Shown one piece after another: positions 1 to 7,582 of a stretch of DNA of 24,529 nucleotides. The notes beneath the pieces are model-generated. The model was not told the DNA's origin, searched no databases, and was given only the letters and a program-made list of their open reading frames with translations. The position numbers were made by a program, and so were the translations under genes. This stretch comes from a virus. The DNA is taken from the IMG/VR virus record IMGVR_UViG_3300022188_000054, positions 1 through 24,529 of that record. One strand, written 5' to 3'. The stretch's first letter is position 1. Each line of letters begins with the position of its first letter.

Positions 1-423
1 GAGTACTACCTCATCGATAAATCACTTTGGAGAGGCTTGATCGACATGTTCAACTACGCGAGGGGTAGATGGCGCGAAGTGACAATCGCAACATGGGCTG
101 CTGATCTGCGCACCGCGCAAAATCACGTTGCGGGTGAAACTCTCATCAAATGCTATCCGCAGGAGTTCGCAAATTACGCTTCGATGTACTCGCAGTTGCT
201 CATAGACTATAGAACCTCGACTCAGTTGGTCAACATAACGGGAGTATCGATCGAATCCGATGTGGTGAATATCTCGATTGACCCTGCTCTCGAACGCGAT
301 CTGCCAGCCGGGTCTCCTGTGCACTTGGTTCTCAATGCTTACTTCAGTGACGACACGCTTGAGCTTGAGTTCAAAAACGAGCTATTTTGTATTGTGAAAG
401 TTGGTTGGGAGGAGAAAGTGTGA
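1..423 (+). CDS. Minor tail / tail-tip protein, C-terminal part (5' truncated by window)
   Basis: The frame is open from base 1, so the true start lies outside the window; an internal ATG at 46 is not needed. The visible part is about 140 residues. It opens with an RGRWREVTIATW segment and ends with a beta-rich stretch (DDTLELEFKN). This resembles the ends of phage minor tail proteins found next to BR0599/gpL genes, where an aromatic-rich [F/W]WxPTW motif is followed by a closing RFxSDxxEL strand. By position it would be the lambda gpM or gene-transfer-agent gp12 slot, but I cannot confirm the family. Its TGA overlaps the GTG of the next gene (GTGA), so the two are probably translationally coupled. 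Confidence 0.6.
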   Translation, partial: EYYLIDKSLWRGLIDMFNYARGRWREVTIATWAADLRTAQNHVAGETLIKCYPQEFANYASMYSQLLIDYRTSTQLVNITGVSIESDVVNISIDPALERDLPAGSPVHLVLNAYFSDDTLELEFKNELFCIVKVGWEEKV

Positions 424-1220
424 TTGACGGGATCATCATAACCTACGGCACTTACGAGAAGCGCTACGTGTTCACGAACGCACCTATAACTACCCCCGAC
501 GAGAAGGAATGGCAGCCCATTATCGGTAAACCACCTCAACTTGAGATTAACGAAATGGAAAAACGACAAGAGCTAACCGTTGCACTCAACGTCGATACCG
601 TTCGAGACGAACTGAGTTGGCTAACAGGAAGGGTTGGAGGAATGGAGGTAACTTTTGCTGACGTAAGCAGTTCTGGGTGGTCTCCGCTTTTTCGAGGGAA
701 AGTGACCAAGTGGACTGTCGACACACATTACCTTACTCTTACTGTGGAAAGTATTATGGCCGCCGGTTTGAGAACGGCGAACCGTGTGCGTTTGTCGGCG
801 GGCTGCATACGGTTGCTCGGAGATCAAGGTTGTGGTGTTTTAATTGCGAACTACAGAGTTTCGGGTGTAATCTCACACATTTCTGGTTCTCAAGTTACCG
901 TTGACGTGACGTTCTCTGGTCCTTCGGTCCCGTCACCTATTCCCGATAACTTCTTCCAGTTTGGTTACATCGACGCGCAAGGTGAGGTGAGAATGATCAT
1001 GGCCTCAACTGGTACAACCCTTACGCTTAAGTTCCCTTTGAAACGTGCCGAAGTTGGTGATCCGTGCACTGTTTATCCAGGATGTGACAAGACTCTGGAT
1101 ACTTGTCAAAACAAGTTCAATAACAAGGAGAACTTCCTGGGGTTTCCTTACACACCCCTTGAAGACATGGTCTTCCGAGGAAAGACTGGGGAGATAGAGA
1201 CTGGTGGTGGGTCCTCTTAA
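420..1220 (+). CDS. Tail-tip protein, BR0599/DUF2163 (lambda gpL-like)
   Basis: This is a 266-residue structural protein of the distal tail. The C-terminus carries the BR0599 signature GCDKTLDTCQNKF followed by ENFLGFPY. Cysteines fall at residues 129, 138, 216, 222 and 229. The 129-138 spacing (9) and the 222-229 spacing (7) match the pairs that bind an iron-sulfur cluster in lambda gpL, so a [4Fe-4S] site is likely here. I chose the GTG at 420 because GGGAGGAG (407-414) sits 5 nt upstream and the start overlaps the previous stop. An ATG at 387 lacks a good ribosome binding site and would overlap further. The next gene overlaps its 3' end by 17 nt, as in the L-K-I-J order of lambda and the g13-g14-g15 order of gene transfer agents. 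Confidence 0.88.
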   Translation: MIDGIIITYGTYEKRYVFTNAPITTPDEKEWQPIIGKPPQLEINEMEKRQELTVALNVDTVRDELSWLTGRVGGMEVTFADVSSSGWSPLFRGKVTKWTVDTHYLTLTVESIMAAGLRTANRVRLSAGCIRLLGDQGCGVLIANYRVSGVISHISGSQVTVDVTFSGPSVPSPIPDNFFQFGYIDAQGEVRMIMASTGTTLTLKFPLKRAEVGDPCTVYPGCDKTLDTCQNKFNNKENFLGFPYTPLEDMVFRGKTGEIETGGGSS

Positions 1221-1668
1221 GCCAAAATGTGCTAACTGTAAACTTTGGCAAGTAATTTCGCAGTGGCTGGGTACTCCTTTTCGTTACGGGGGTAAGACAC
1301 CGCAGGTTGCTGCAGACTGCACGACTTTCCCGCTTTTGGTTATGGAAGGTGTGGGTGTACTCCCTAAAGGCTACTGGCGCGAGGTTTACGAACCTTCGAA
1401 GTGGAAAAGAGGAAAAATTGACGTCGACTATCTGGTAGAGAAATTCAAAGATTACGCGGAGTTTGTAGAGGCCCCGACTCGATGTGGTGACGCGCAAGTA
1501 CTTTTCAACTTGTCCACAAGAAGGCTTCATATACGTATCTCGCTCCCCGACAACCTGGTTGTGGAGGCGTTACCCGATCTTGGGGTGGTAATAGGTGCGG
1601 ACACTATTCAAGGTCCTCGGGGGTTTCTCGCTACCTTGAGATTCTTTGACTGGGGGTGTGAGCGTTAA
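1204..1668 (+). CDS. NlpC/P60-type tail peptidase (lambda gpK / GTA gp14-like)
   Basis: The protein has 154 residues. The N-terminal WLGTPFRYGG segment followed by AADCTTF is the NlpC/P60 pattern, in which the Cys (residue 39) is the nucleophile; LHI supplies the likely histidine (residue 109). In related phages this enzyme is a tail component that cleaves peptidoglycan stem peptides during entry. The start is GTG at 1204 (or GTG at 1207), inside the end of the gpL-like gene and about 10 nt after GGGGAG (1188-1193). The length matches GTA gp14 and it lacks the N-terminal Mov34 domain of lambda gpK. Its TAA overlaps the next ATG (TAATG). Confidence 0.82.
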   Translation: MVGPLKPKCANCKLWQVISQWLGTPFRYGGKTPQVAADCTTFPLLVMEGVGVLPKGYWREVYEPSKWKRGKIDVDYLVEKFKDYAEFVEAPTRCGDAQVLFNLSTRRLHIRISLPDNLVVEALPDLGVVIGADTIQGPRGFLATLRFFDWGCER

Positions 1669-1916
1669 TGCTTTTTTTGCTAGTTTATGCGGCTCTCTTT
1701 GGTTTGTATTATCTTTTGGCGGGAAGAACTAAACACAGAGAAAAAGTTGGGGACGAGCTCGCCCCTGAGGGACACATGCAAAGGAACCGCGCGGGCGCTA
1801 CTATCCCTATTCTGTACGGGAGAGCGTTGCTCAGTGGGATTTATATTGACGCGAACAAGAGTTCCTGGAGAGAACACCGGCACGAGGAAGAGGTAGGAGG
1901 CGGAGGCGGTAAGTAA
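1668..1916 (+). CDS. N-terminal piece of split tail-tip host-specificity protein (membrane-anchored head)
   Basis: The protein has 82 residues. A hydrophobic helix (about 1-18) is followed by GATIPILYGRALLSG, which matches the 'GAPIPxVYGxVRxxG' element near the start of gpI/gp15/TipJ-type tail-tip proteins. It ends in a five-glycine linker. In intact relatives that linker runs directly into the sequence that here begins the next gene, so the host-specificity protein appears to be made as two chains. Overlap with the next start (TAATG at 1914-1918) suggests termination-reinitiation and roughly equal synthesis. There is no sign of decay, and both pieces keep good coding character. Confidence 0.7.
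   Translation: MLFLLVYAALFGLYYLLAGRTKHREKVGDELAPEGHMQRNRAGATIPILYGRALLSGIYIDANKSSWREHRHEEEVGGGGGK
1895..1906 (+). promoter_or_regulatory. Ribosome binding site encoded by the glycine linker
   Basis: AGGAGGCGGAGG lies 9-15 nt before the ATG at 1916. In the upstream reading frame the same bases encode part of the Gly run that ends the 82-residue protein. The linker codons thus double as Shine-Dalgarno sequence for the second half of the tail-tip protein. Confidence 0.6.
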
Positions 1917-3994
1917 TGAGTGCGCCAAAAGCTGAACGCGTTTATTACACTTATTCCTTTGTAAGCCGTATCGCGTTCTGCTTAGGGCCAGTTGACAAAC
2001 TTTATGGGTATAAGGTTGAGCGGGTCCACAAAACAATGAACGTAACACGGTCAGGGGACTACTACACTTTTCCGTCGTCAGGTGGATGCGACCAGTACGA
2101 TCGCGGCAAGCTTATGAGCGGAAGGTTGTATTGGGGGACCGACACTCAGGTGTCCACGGACGGGATACTCGGACACGACTTGAATTACCGCGGGGTGTGT
2201 TACTTTGCTGGTACATTCTGCCTGGGTACCTCACCAAACCCCCTCACCGTAGTATTTGACTTATACCGTAAAGTCCAACCTTTGAGTGAATTACCGTACG
2301 GGAGTGGTGATCATTTGAACCCCGTGCAAATCCTCTTCGACATTCTGACGAACGATTACCTGTTAGGAATCCCGACAGATTTAATCGACCGAGACTCGTT
2401 CGTGGAGGCGGGAAACATTTTGGAGAACGAGGGGATATACATTTCGTTGGTTGTTCGTGAGTCCAACGACCTGTCACGCGCAATAAAGACGATTCTCGAG
2501 ATAATCGACGGGAAGTTGTACTGGAAAGACGGAAAAATTGCGCTCAAGCTCCTAAGACCAGAGTCGTCCTCGTACACACTTGATGACTCGTACCTCAAGG
2601 ATTTGCAAATCACTGGGAGGACCTGGGCGGGGGTCCCTTGTGGTGTTTCTATCGAGTGGATTGACCCCGACAGAGAATTTGAAACGAACTGGATTTACAT
2701 TACCGATCCCGCGGCACAAGCTTGCGCTCAGGTGTTCTCGCTGTCCGAGTTTTCTTGGGATGCAATTTTCACAAAAGAAGTCGCGCAAAAAATTGCGCAA
2801 AGAAAGCTGAAGTTGGTTACCTTCCCCCGGCTGGAAGCGCGATTTGTAACACGTTATCCGGTCAGTATTTTTGACGTTTTTACTCTTTCGTCCAGCTTGT
2901 ACAATTTCGAGGGCACCTTTAGGGTGACTTCGGTTTTGAGGCGGGACAATGGGATTTACGAAGTAGAGGCAGTTGAGGAAGTCGAACTCGAGGCGGGGAC
3001 CTTCGTATGGCAACCTGAGTACGCAGAGGTCGCGCGCGAAACGTTCGTTCACGATTATCCACCCTACGGAATCAAGGAAAATCCTTTCGGCAACATCTTC
3101 GTTTGGGTGGAAAGAAACGCGAGCAACCCCACCTTGGTTGGTGCCGAAGTTTGCGTGTACGTGACTGACCGTCTGATCGAACGCAGAGAGATCCCGCACG
3201 CCGTCATCGGGACTTTAAAGGATCCCTTGCCGCAGAACACGTACACGTCCGGCCAGGATCTTTCAATCGAGGCGCAAGGCGAGTGGTGGGATCTCGAGAT
3301 GGCCTCCACTGATGAGGAAGGTTGGTGGAACGGTACGAATGTGTTGTTGATCGACAACGAGATCATTTTTGCGAAAGATGTCGAAGAAACGACCGAGGGC
3401 TGGAGATTCACAGGGTTAATTCGAGGCGCCTACGGAACGGAGAAGGCCTCACACAGTGCGGGGGCACGGGTTATCAGGGTATCGCCTGGCGCACTGTTCA
3501 ACATATCCGAGTCTTACATCGGACAAAGCTTGGACTTCACTATTGTTCCACTCCATTTTTGGCTCGGTATCAAAATTCGAGACCCAGACTACGCACAGTC
3601 AACCACCTTCAGTTGGCAAGGTTTAAGGTACAGACCTCTTCCTGTTCACAATCTCCACGCCAACAACTCCAAAAACATAGTTCCTATTTCGTCCGATGCT
3701 CAAATCTCGTGGTATTTGACCTCACGAAATGGCGGAGCTGGCACCACCGTTGCGGGATCCTCAAAACCCGGGGATGGAACGCCGGAGCACAGTAAAATAC
3801 TTTTGCAAATCTGGAACGATTCGGGGTCTACCTTGTTGCGCGAAGTTGAACTGAGCAGTGGAACCACTTCCTGGACTTATACTGTGGACATGCAAAACGC
3901 CGATGGAGTTTCTTCCTCACCTTTCCGTGTTAAAGTCTTTCAAGTGGGAACATATGAGTCCCCAGTGTCCGAGATTTATGTGACGAGGTCGTGA
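1916..3994 (+). CDS. Tail-tip host-specificity protein, main chain (TipJ / GTA gp15-like)
   Basis: The protein has 692 residues. It starts with the segment that normally follows the Gly-rich linker of TipJ proteins (VYYTYSFVSRIAFCLGPVD, then YRGVCYFAGT). Next are the central hub domains (DGKLYWKDGKIALKLLRPE and a region with the 'ARFVTRYP' strand) and a WNGTNVLLIDNEIIFAKDVE/RGAYGTEKASHSAGA segment typical of the family. Residues 575-692 look like a fibronectin-type-III beta sandwich. It should form the tip hub that contacts the host surface. It is coupled upstream by TAATG, and its TGA overlaps the next ATG (3994). Relatives are usually longer and uninterrupted at the N-terminus; here about 80 residues are supplied by the preceding gene. 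Confidence 0.85.
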   Translation: MSAPKAERVYYTYSFVSRIAFCLGPVDKLYGYKVERVHKTMNVTRSGDYYTFPSSGGCDQYDRGKLMSGRLYWGTDTQVSTDGILGHDLNYRGVCYFAGTFCLGTSPNPLTVVFDLYRKVQPLSELPYGSGDHLNPVQILFDILTNDYLLGIPTDLIDRDSFVEAGNILENEGIYISLVVRESNDLSRAIKTILEIIDGKLYWKDGKIALKLLRPESSSYTLDDSYLKDLQITGRTWAGVPCGVSIEWIDPDREFETNWIYITDPAAQACAQVFSLSEFSWDAIFTKEVAQKIAQRKLKLVTFPRLEARFVTRYPVSIFDVFTLSSSLYNFEGTFRVTSVLRRDNGIYEVEAVEEVELEAGTFVWQPEYAEVARETFVHDYPPYGIKENPFGNIFVWVERNASNPTLVGAEVCVYVTDRLIERREIPHAVIGTLKDPLPQNTYTSGQDLSIEAQGEWWDLEMASTDEEGWWNGTNVLLIDNEIIFAKDVEETTEGWRFTGLIRGAYGTEKASHSAGARVIRVSPGALFNISESYIGQSLDFTIVPLHFWLGIKIRDPDYAQSTTFSWQGLRYRPLPVHNLHANNSKNIVPISSDAQISWYLTSRNGGAGTTVAGSSKPGDGTPEHSKILLQIWNDSGSTLLREVELSSGTTSWTYTVDMQNADGVSSSPFRVKVFQVGTYESPVSEIYVTRS

Positions 3995-4155
3995 TGGTCT
4001 GGTGGGGTGAGTTACACGATTTCCTGCTTTTTGCGTTGGGCGTTGTTTTGGGTATGCTGGGAGCACACTACGTTAATCAAAGAAAGATTAAGCAACTCAG
4101 ACGAGAACTACGAAGGGTGCAAACACAGTTTCTCAGACTCATTGGAGGATTTTAA
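3994..4155 (+). CDS. Small membrane protein with C-terminal basic helix (53 aa)
   Basis: The start ATG shares bases with the stop of the tail-tip gene (GTGATG), giving tight coupling. Residues 8-25 form one membrane helix (FLLFALGVVLGMLGAHY). It is followed by a basic amphipathic helix (QRKIKQLRRELRRVQTQFLRL) that could form a short coiled coil. Function is not recognised. The layout (N-terminal TM, C-terminal helix) is that of inner-membrane spanin subunits, but its position among tail genes argues for an assembly or envelope role just as well. Confidence 0.7.
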   Translation: MVWWGELHDFLLFALGVVLGMLGAHYVNQRKIKQLRRELRRVQTQFLRLIGGF

Positions 4156-4173
4156 ACGAAAAGGAGGTCACAG

Positions 4174-4452
4174 ATGGCTAAGGTAAGTTTTCCTTTAATC
4201 CGACTCAACGAGACGCCCACAGGGCGGGAGATCGTCTTCCCTTACGGCAACGACTGGTACAGGATGCCGTGGGAAGATGTTCCCGACAGGTACAAACAGC
4301 TCTACGCTGCTTATCTGAAGCTTCAGGGAATTGAGATTCCAGACTGGCTTGCACCGTATGATGTTGGAACGATAGACCTGACGACCACCGATGTTGAGAT
4401 TGACCTGAGCAAGTGCACTCAGGTTCCAGAGGATTATCCTTTAGGGGTCTGA
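4174..4452 (+). CDS. Unknown protein next to fibre gene (92 aa)
   Basis: A perfect AAGGAGGT-type ribosome binding site lies just before the ATG. The protein is acidic and tyrosine/proline-rich (MPWEDVPDRYKQLYAAYLKL), with no membrane segment or recognised domain. It ends one base before the fibre gene, so it is probably co-translated with it. A fibre chaperone, an adaptor or a baseplate-to-fibre connector would fit the position, but nothing in the sequence proves any of these. Base composition matches the upstream tail genes, unlike the first half of the gene that follows. Confidence 0.65.
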   Translation: MAKVSFPLIRLNETPTGREIVFPYGNDWYRMPWEDVPDRYKQLYAAYLKLQGIEIPDWLAPYDVGTIDLTTTDVEIDLSKCTQVPEDYPLGV

Positions 4453-4453
4453 A

Positions 4454-6529
4454 ATGCCGATTACTTACAACAGTAGCACCAACACCATTACGGTAACCGG
4501 ATTCTCCGAGTCCAGTCCCTGCACATTTAAGGATATTTACAATGCTTCAGTTACTAATGGTTGGGGAGTTGTGGATAAACCTACTGATGATAGTTATGTT
4601 ATTAGGTCTAAACTGGTAATAGGGGATGGATCTACATGGACATACTTTTCTGATATTAGAAAAACATCAATCTTCACCAGTGATGTTACTCTTGATTATG
4701 GCGAAACACTTATAGATGTAAAAAGACATGCATACTTTAGGTTGGGTGTTGGAGATGTAGATAAAAGAAGTGGAACAGGAGGATGTGTAATAGATGCACG
4801 AGATATAACGGTTAATAGTTGGTCTGTTTTAATAAAAGGTGAAGAAGAAAGTAATGTAGAGCTATACGGCTCAGCAATAATTTCTGAAAGGTATCAAGGG
4901 CTTCTAAATGTATTAAACTTAAATGGAACAATAGCGAGAGTTTATGATTGTTTAATACAGGGTGGTGGTTCTGCTGTTACCCCAAGACCAAATTTAGATA
5001 TGAACCATGTAACAATAGAGGATGCAAGTTACGGTATGAGCTATGGTTACCAGCCAGCATATCCATTCACAAATATTGTGATAAAGTTCTGTTACTATGG
5101 CGTTTATTGGTATTCTGACCGAGTTTATAACCTAAACAACGCTATATTTAAAGATGTAGAGTATATAGAGATACTTACAGCAAGTTTAAGTGCACCTGCA
5201 AGACTAACAGATTGTGAACTGGAGAGATGGAGTATTAATTGGGGTGGTTCTCCAACCGAAGATGCAAAAATTGAACGAGCTTATACCTTCAAGGTCAAGG
5301 TTACAGATAAAGATGGTAATCCTATTCAAAACGCTTTAGTAGAATTGTATGATAAGAACGGTGGTTTAGTCTTTGCTGAATTAACTAATCCCAATGGAGA
5401 AACAAGTGAACATTCAATAGTCAGTATAACCTACACCCCAACGGAAACCATAGACAACAACCCCCACACAGTAAGGATTACAAAAGACGGATATACTCCT
5501 TTGGAGGTTCAAATTACGATAGACAGAACGATGAAAAACCTTGTGTGGCAGTTGGATGCTTTGGATTACACGCTGGACGAGATTATGAATGAGCTTCAGG
5601 CCCATCGCAATGCCGTTGAACCAAACATTGACGCCCAAATCTCTTCCCGCGCATCTGAAGCAACTGTGCAGGCCATAAAGGCAAAAACTGATAACCTCCA
5701 ATTTGATGCCTCTAACAATGTCCAAGCTCGCATCAATGATAAGGGCGTCCTAAACGATCCGTCCGCTGACGAGATAGCAGATGCAGTATGGGATGAAGTA
5801 ATAACTGACCACCAAACTGCCGGGACATTCGGAGAGAAAAATCAAAGGGCGGTGCCCAGCGAGAACATCGATGACTACAAAGCCAATGTTTCTGCTCTTG
5901 CTCTGGAGGCCACCGTCCAAGCGATAAAGGCAAAGACTGACAATCTGCCGTCAGATCCAGCGTCTCAATCGGCCATCGAAAGCAAGATCGACCAGGCCGA
6001 GGCTAACATCAGGGGAGCCGACGGCGACGACTTGAAAGCCATTAGTGATCAGCTTGATGCTGTTCAGGCTGATCTCGACAATCCCGACCAGTATAAAGCG
6101 GATGTAAGCGGTCTGGCCAAGGAAGCGACCGTTCAGGCCATCAAGGCAAAGACTGACAACCTACCATCAGACCCAGCCTCTCAATCCGCCATCGAGAGCA
6201 AGATTAGTCAAGCCGAAGCTAATATAAGAGGAGCCGATAACGATGATTTAAAAGTATTGAGTGATCAGCTCGATGGTATCCAAGCCGACCTCGATAATCC
6301 GGATCAATATAAGGCGGATGTAAGCGACTTGGCCAAAGAGTCTACTGTCCAAGCCATCAAACAGGCGGTCGATTTCATCAAGGGCATAGAGGGCGGGCGC
6401 TGGAAGATCGAAAACAACCAAATGATCTTTTACGACGAGGACAACTCCACCGAGTTGGCTCGATTTGATCTCTTTGACAAGGACGGAAACCCCTCAGAAG
6501 AGAATGTGTACGAACGAAGAAGGGTTTAG
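4454..6529 (+). CDS. Tail fibre / receptor-binding protein with beta-helix, Ig-like domain and tandem coiled-coil repeats
   Basis: The protein has 691 residues. About 1-275 is a Ser/Thr/Asn/Tyr-rich region suited to a right-handed beta-helix. About 277-360 is a carboxypeptidase-regulatory-like beta sandwich (VKVTDKDGNPIQNALVELYDK). A helical zone follows with DEIADAVWDEV, a motif common in phage fibres, then two 72-residue repeats plus a partial third (ATVQAIKAKTDNLPSDP and NPDQYKADVS). The end, IENNQMIFYDEDNSTELARF then NPSEENVYERRRV, is a recurrent C-terminal phage-fibre cap. The DNA for about 4540-5560 is clearly AT-rich, with many ATA, TTA and AGA codons, unlike its flanks, which suggests a receptor-binding module acquired from elsewhere. 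Its TAG interlocks with the TAA of the opposite-strand gene (TTAG at 6526-6529). Confidence 0.8.
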   Translation: MPITYNSSTNTITVTGFSESSPCTFKDIYNASVTNGWGVVDKPTDDSYVIRSKLVIGDGSTWTYFSDIRKTSIFTSDVTLDYGETLIDVKRHAYFRLGVGDVDKRSGTGGCVIDARDITVNSWSVLIKGEEESNVELYGSAIISERYQGLLNVLNLNGTIARVYDCLIQGGGSAVTPRPNLDMNHVTIEDASYGMSYGYQPAYPFTNIVIKFCYYGVYWYSDRVYNLNNAIFKDVEYIEILTASLSAPARLTDCELERWSINWGGSPTEDAKIERAYTFKVKVTDKDGNPIQNALVELYDKNGGLVFAELTNPNGETSEHSIVSITYTPTETIDNNPHTVRITKDGYTPLEVQITIDRTMKNLVWQLDALDYTLDEIMNELQAHRNAVEPNIDAQISSRASEATVQAIKAKTDNLQFDASNNVQARINDKGVLNDPSADEIADAVWDEVITDHQTAGTFGEKNQRAVPSENIDDYKANVSALALEATVQAIKAKTDNLPSDPASQSAIESKIDQAEANIRGADGDDLKAISDQLDAVQADLDNPDQYKADVSGLAKEATVQAIKAKTDNLPSDPASQSAIESKISQAEANIRGADNDDLKVLSDQLDGIQADLDNPDQYKADVSDLAKESTVQAIKQAVDFIKGIEGGRWKIENNQMIFYDEDNSTELARFDLFDKDGNPSEENVYERRRV
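5879..6310 (+). repeat. Two tandem 216-bp coding repeats in fibre gene (plus partial third to about 6360)
   Basis: Unit 1 spans 5879-6094 and unit 2 spans 6095-6310; a third copy begins at 6311 and diverges after about 17 codons. Each unit encodes 72 residues with near-identical protein but many synonymous base differences, so the repeat is old and kept by selection on protein. An isolated copy of the SEATVQAIKAKTDNL core also occurs upstream, near 5655-5697. Confidence 0.85.
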
Positions 6530-7365
6530 TGTGTCCACCACTCGGAAAAAACCTTACCTACAGGTCCTTCTTTCAAAGAAATGCAACTTCTTACGGCGAC
6601 GTCCTCCAACGCGTAAATCAGTGGATCCTCACCCCGCAGGTGTTCCGCATAACGTACATGTCCTTCGTCATCAAGACACAAACTTTCTTTCTCCGACCAA
6701 TATGCGATTTGCGCTACAGCGCGAGTTACCGCTGTCTCTATCCACTCGTCCCCAAGATCATAGACCACAACAAATTTGCGAGTCAAATGTGTGGAACTCA
6801 GCAACCGTTTTCCCTTCTCAGGAGGCTTTGCACCTATGAGCGCGACTTTTACAGGATCTCGGAAGCGTTTTGGTATTTTTTTGAGGGTAGGAAACCTCCT
6901 GATGAGCTTTTTCCAGCCGATTGCGGAACGCTTCCCTGGTTTCGCTTTCCTTTCGTCGACAAAACAGAGAATACGAGGTAGTTCGAACCTCACAACAAAA
7001 GCTGCGCGGTCGAAGGTGGCGCACCGCTCCCAATCTTCCGTAACAAACAAAGAGCGAACGCTCTCGAGGGTGGCGACCGCCTTGGGTTGCTTCTCAACAA
7101 CAAGCTCCCCGCGCCAAGGCTCAGTGTACACATCGTCTATGACAGCGACCAACTTCGCGGGTAAAACCTCTTGCTCAATTAAGCCCTTTAGTACTGGAAT
7201 AGTTACGTACGCGTATTCTCCTTCGACTTTTCCTTTTACGCTGAAGTCGACGCTTTCGCGAAAGGGGAATTGCAGCGCGACCTCGGGTGCTTTCTGTGTG
7301 CCCGAGACTGTTAACTTGAATTTGAGCGTTGTTGGTTTCACTAAGCTAATCTTGATGGAATCCAT
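6526..7365 (-). CDS. Unknown phage protein, second gene of minus-strand cassette A (279 aa)
   Basis: The start ATG (7363-7365) is preceded on the minus strand by GAGGTGG with a 7-nt spacer. The first ~95 residues form a beta-rich domain (LKFKLTVSGTQKAPEVALQF, later KLVAVIDDVYTEPW). It recalls a small beta domain seen in proteins of T4-like phages, but that is a weak resemblance. The middle is basic (KKLIRRFPTLKKIPKRFRDP). The C-terminal part is helical and acidic (TRAVAQIAYWSEKE, then YALEDVAVRSC). No membrane segment and no complete catalytic motif is visible; TRAVAQIAY lies where a zincin would have HExxH but lacks the ligands. The opposite frames give only arginine/serine-rich shadow ORFs. 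It overlaps the end of the 60-codon gene by 25 bp. Confidence 0.72.
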   Translation of the reverse strand: MDSIKISLVKPTTLKFKLTVSGTQKAPEVALQFPFRESVDFSVKGKVEGEYAYVTIPVLKGLIEQEVLPAKLVAVIDDVYTEPWRGELVVEKQPKAVATLESVRSLFVTEDWERCATFDRAAFVVRFELPRILCFVDERKAKPGKRSAIGWKKLIRRFPTLKKIPKRFRDPVKVALIGAKPPEKGKRLLSSTHLTRKFVVVYDLGDEWIETAVTRAVAQIAYWSEKESLCLDDEGHVRYAEHLRGEDPLIYALEDVAVRSCISLKEGPVGKVFSEWWTH

Positions 7366-7523
7366 TTGGCGTCCACCTCAATCTTCTTGCGCTGTTCCTT
7401 TTTCGCGACCAAAACAGCGCGAACTTCGACTTCAGGAGGCATAAGGTAACGGTAGCGGGTAATTTCTTTTTCTACAACACGCGCAACTGCAGGTCCCAAG
7501 CCACGGGTGATGAGCAGGCTCAC
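7341..7523 (-). CDS. Small protein, first gene of minus-strand cassette A (60 aa)
   Basis: The protein begins MSLLITRGLGPAVARV, resembling the short 'LVTRGLG' proteins of phage head/tail clusters, and continues into a beta-rich KEITRYRYLMPPEVEVRAVL segment. The GTG start has no Shine-Dalgarno, but a promoter-like TTGATT-N17-TACATT ends 6 nt before it, so transcription would begin at or next to the GTG (leaderless). It overlaps the 279-residue gene by 25 bp, so the pair is probably one transcript. Function is unknown. Confidence 0.6.
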   Translation of the reverse strand: MSLLITRGLGPAVARVVEKEITRYRYLMPPEVEVRAVLVAKKEQRKKIEVDAKWIPSRLA

Positions 7524-7529
7524 GTGGTA

Positions 7530-7558
7530 AATGTAAAAAAGAGTCGAAAGACAATCAA
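7530..7558 (-). promoter_or_regulatory. Predicted leaderless promoter of cassette A
   Basis: On the minus strand, -35 TTGATT (7558-7553), 17 nt, then -10 TACATT (7535-7530), then 6 nt to the GTG at 7523. The start codon lacks a ribosome binding site. Element quality is only moderate (4/6 each), but the same layout recurs at 18995-19023. Confidence 0.5.
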
Positions 7559-7582
7559 GAATCGCACCAAGGAGGAAAAGCC

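Noticed and set aside
1668-1918. Programmed -1 frameshift joining the two tail-tip pieces
   Set aside because: The target frame has a stop (TAA at 1910-1912) just before the junction and there is no slippery heptamer; TAATG reinitiation with a strong ribosome binding site explains the layout better.
2783-2798. Short inverted repeat GCGCAA-AAAA-TTGCGC
   Set aside because: It has only six base pairs inside the tail-tip gene (encoding QKIAQ), with no U-tract; it is expected by chance in a sequence this long.
5879-6360. CRISPR-like or satellite repeat
   Set aside because: The 216-bp units are adjacent, in frame, with no spacers, and encode fibre shaft repeats.
6975-6991. tRNA T-arm-like stem (GAGGT-AGTTCGA-ACCTC)
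   Set aside because: The loop does not start with TTC, no acceptor or anticodon arms fit around it, and it lies inside a well-supported coding sequence.
6526-7365. Zinc metallopeptidase assignment for the 279-residue protein
   Set aside because: The helix TRAVAQIAYW lacks the HExxH ligands and no other metal-site pattern is seen.
6529-7444. Long + strand open frames opposite the minus-strand 279-residue gene
   Set aside because: Their products are Arg/Ser/Cys-rich with no domain pattern and no ribosome binding sites, while the minus-strand product has normal protein composition, a good GAGGTGG site and an upstream partner gene.
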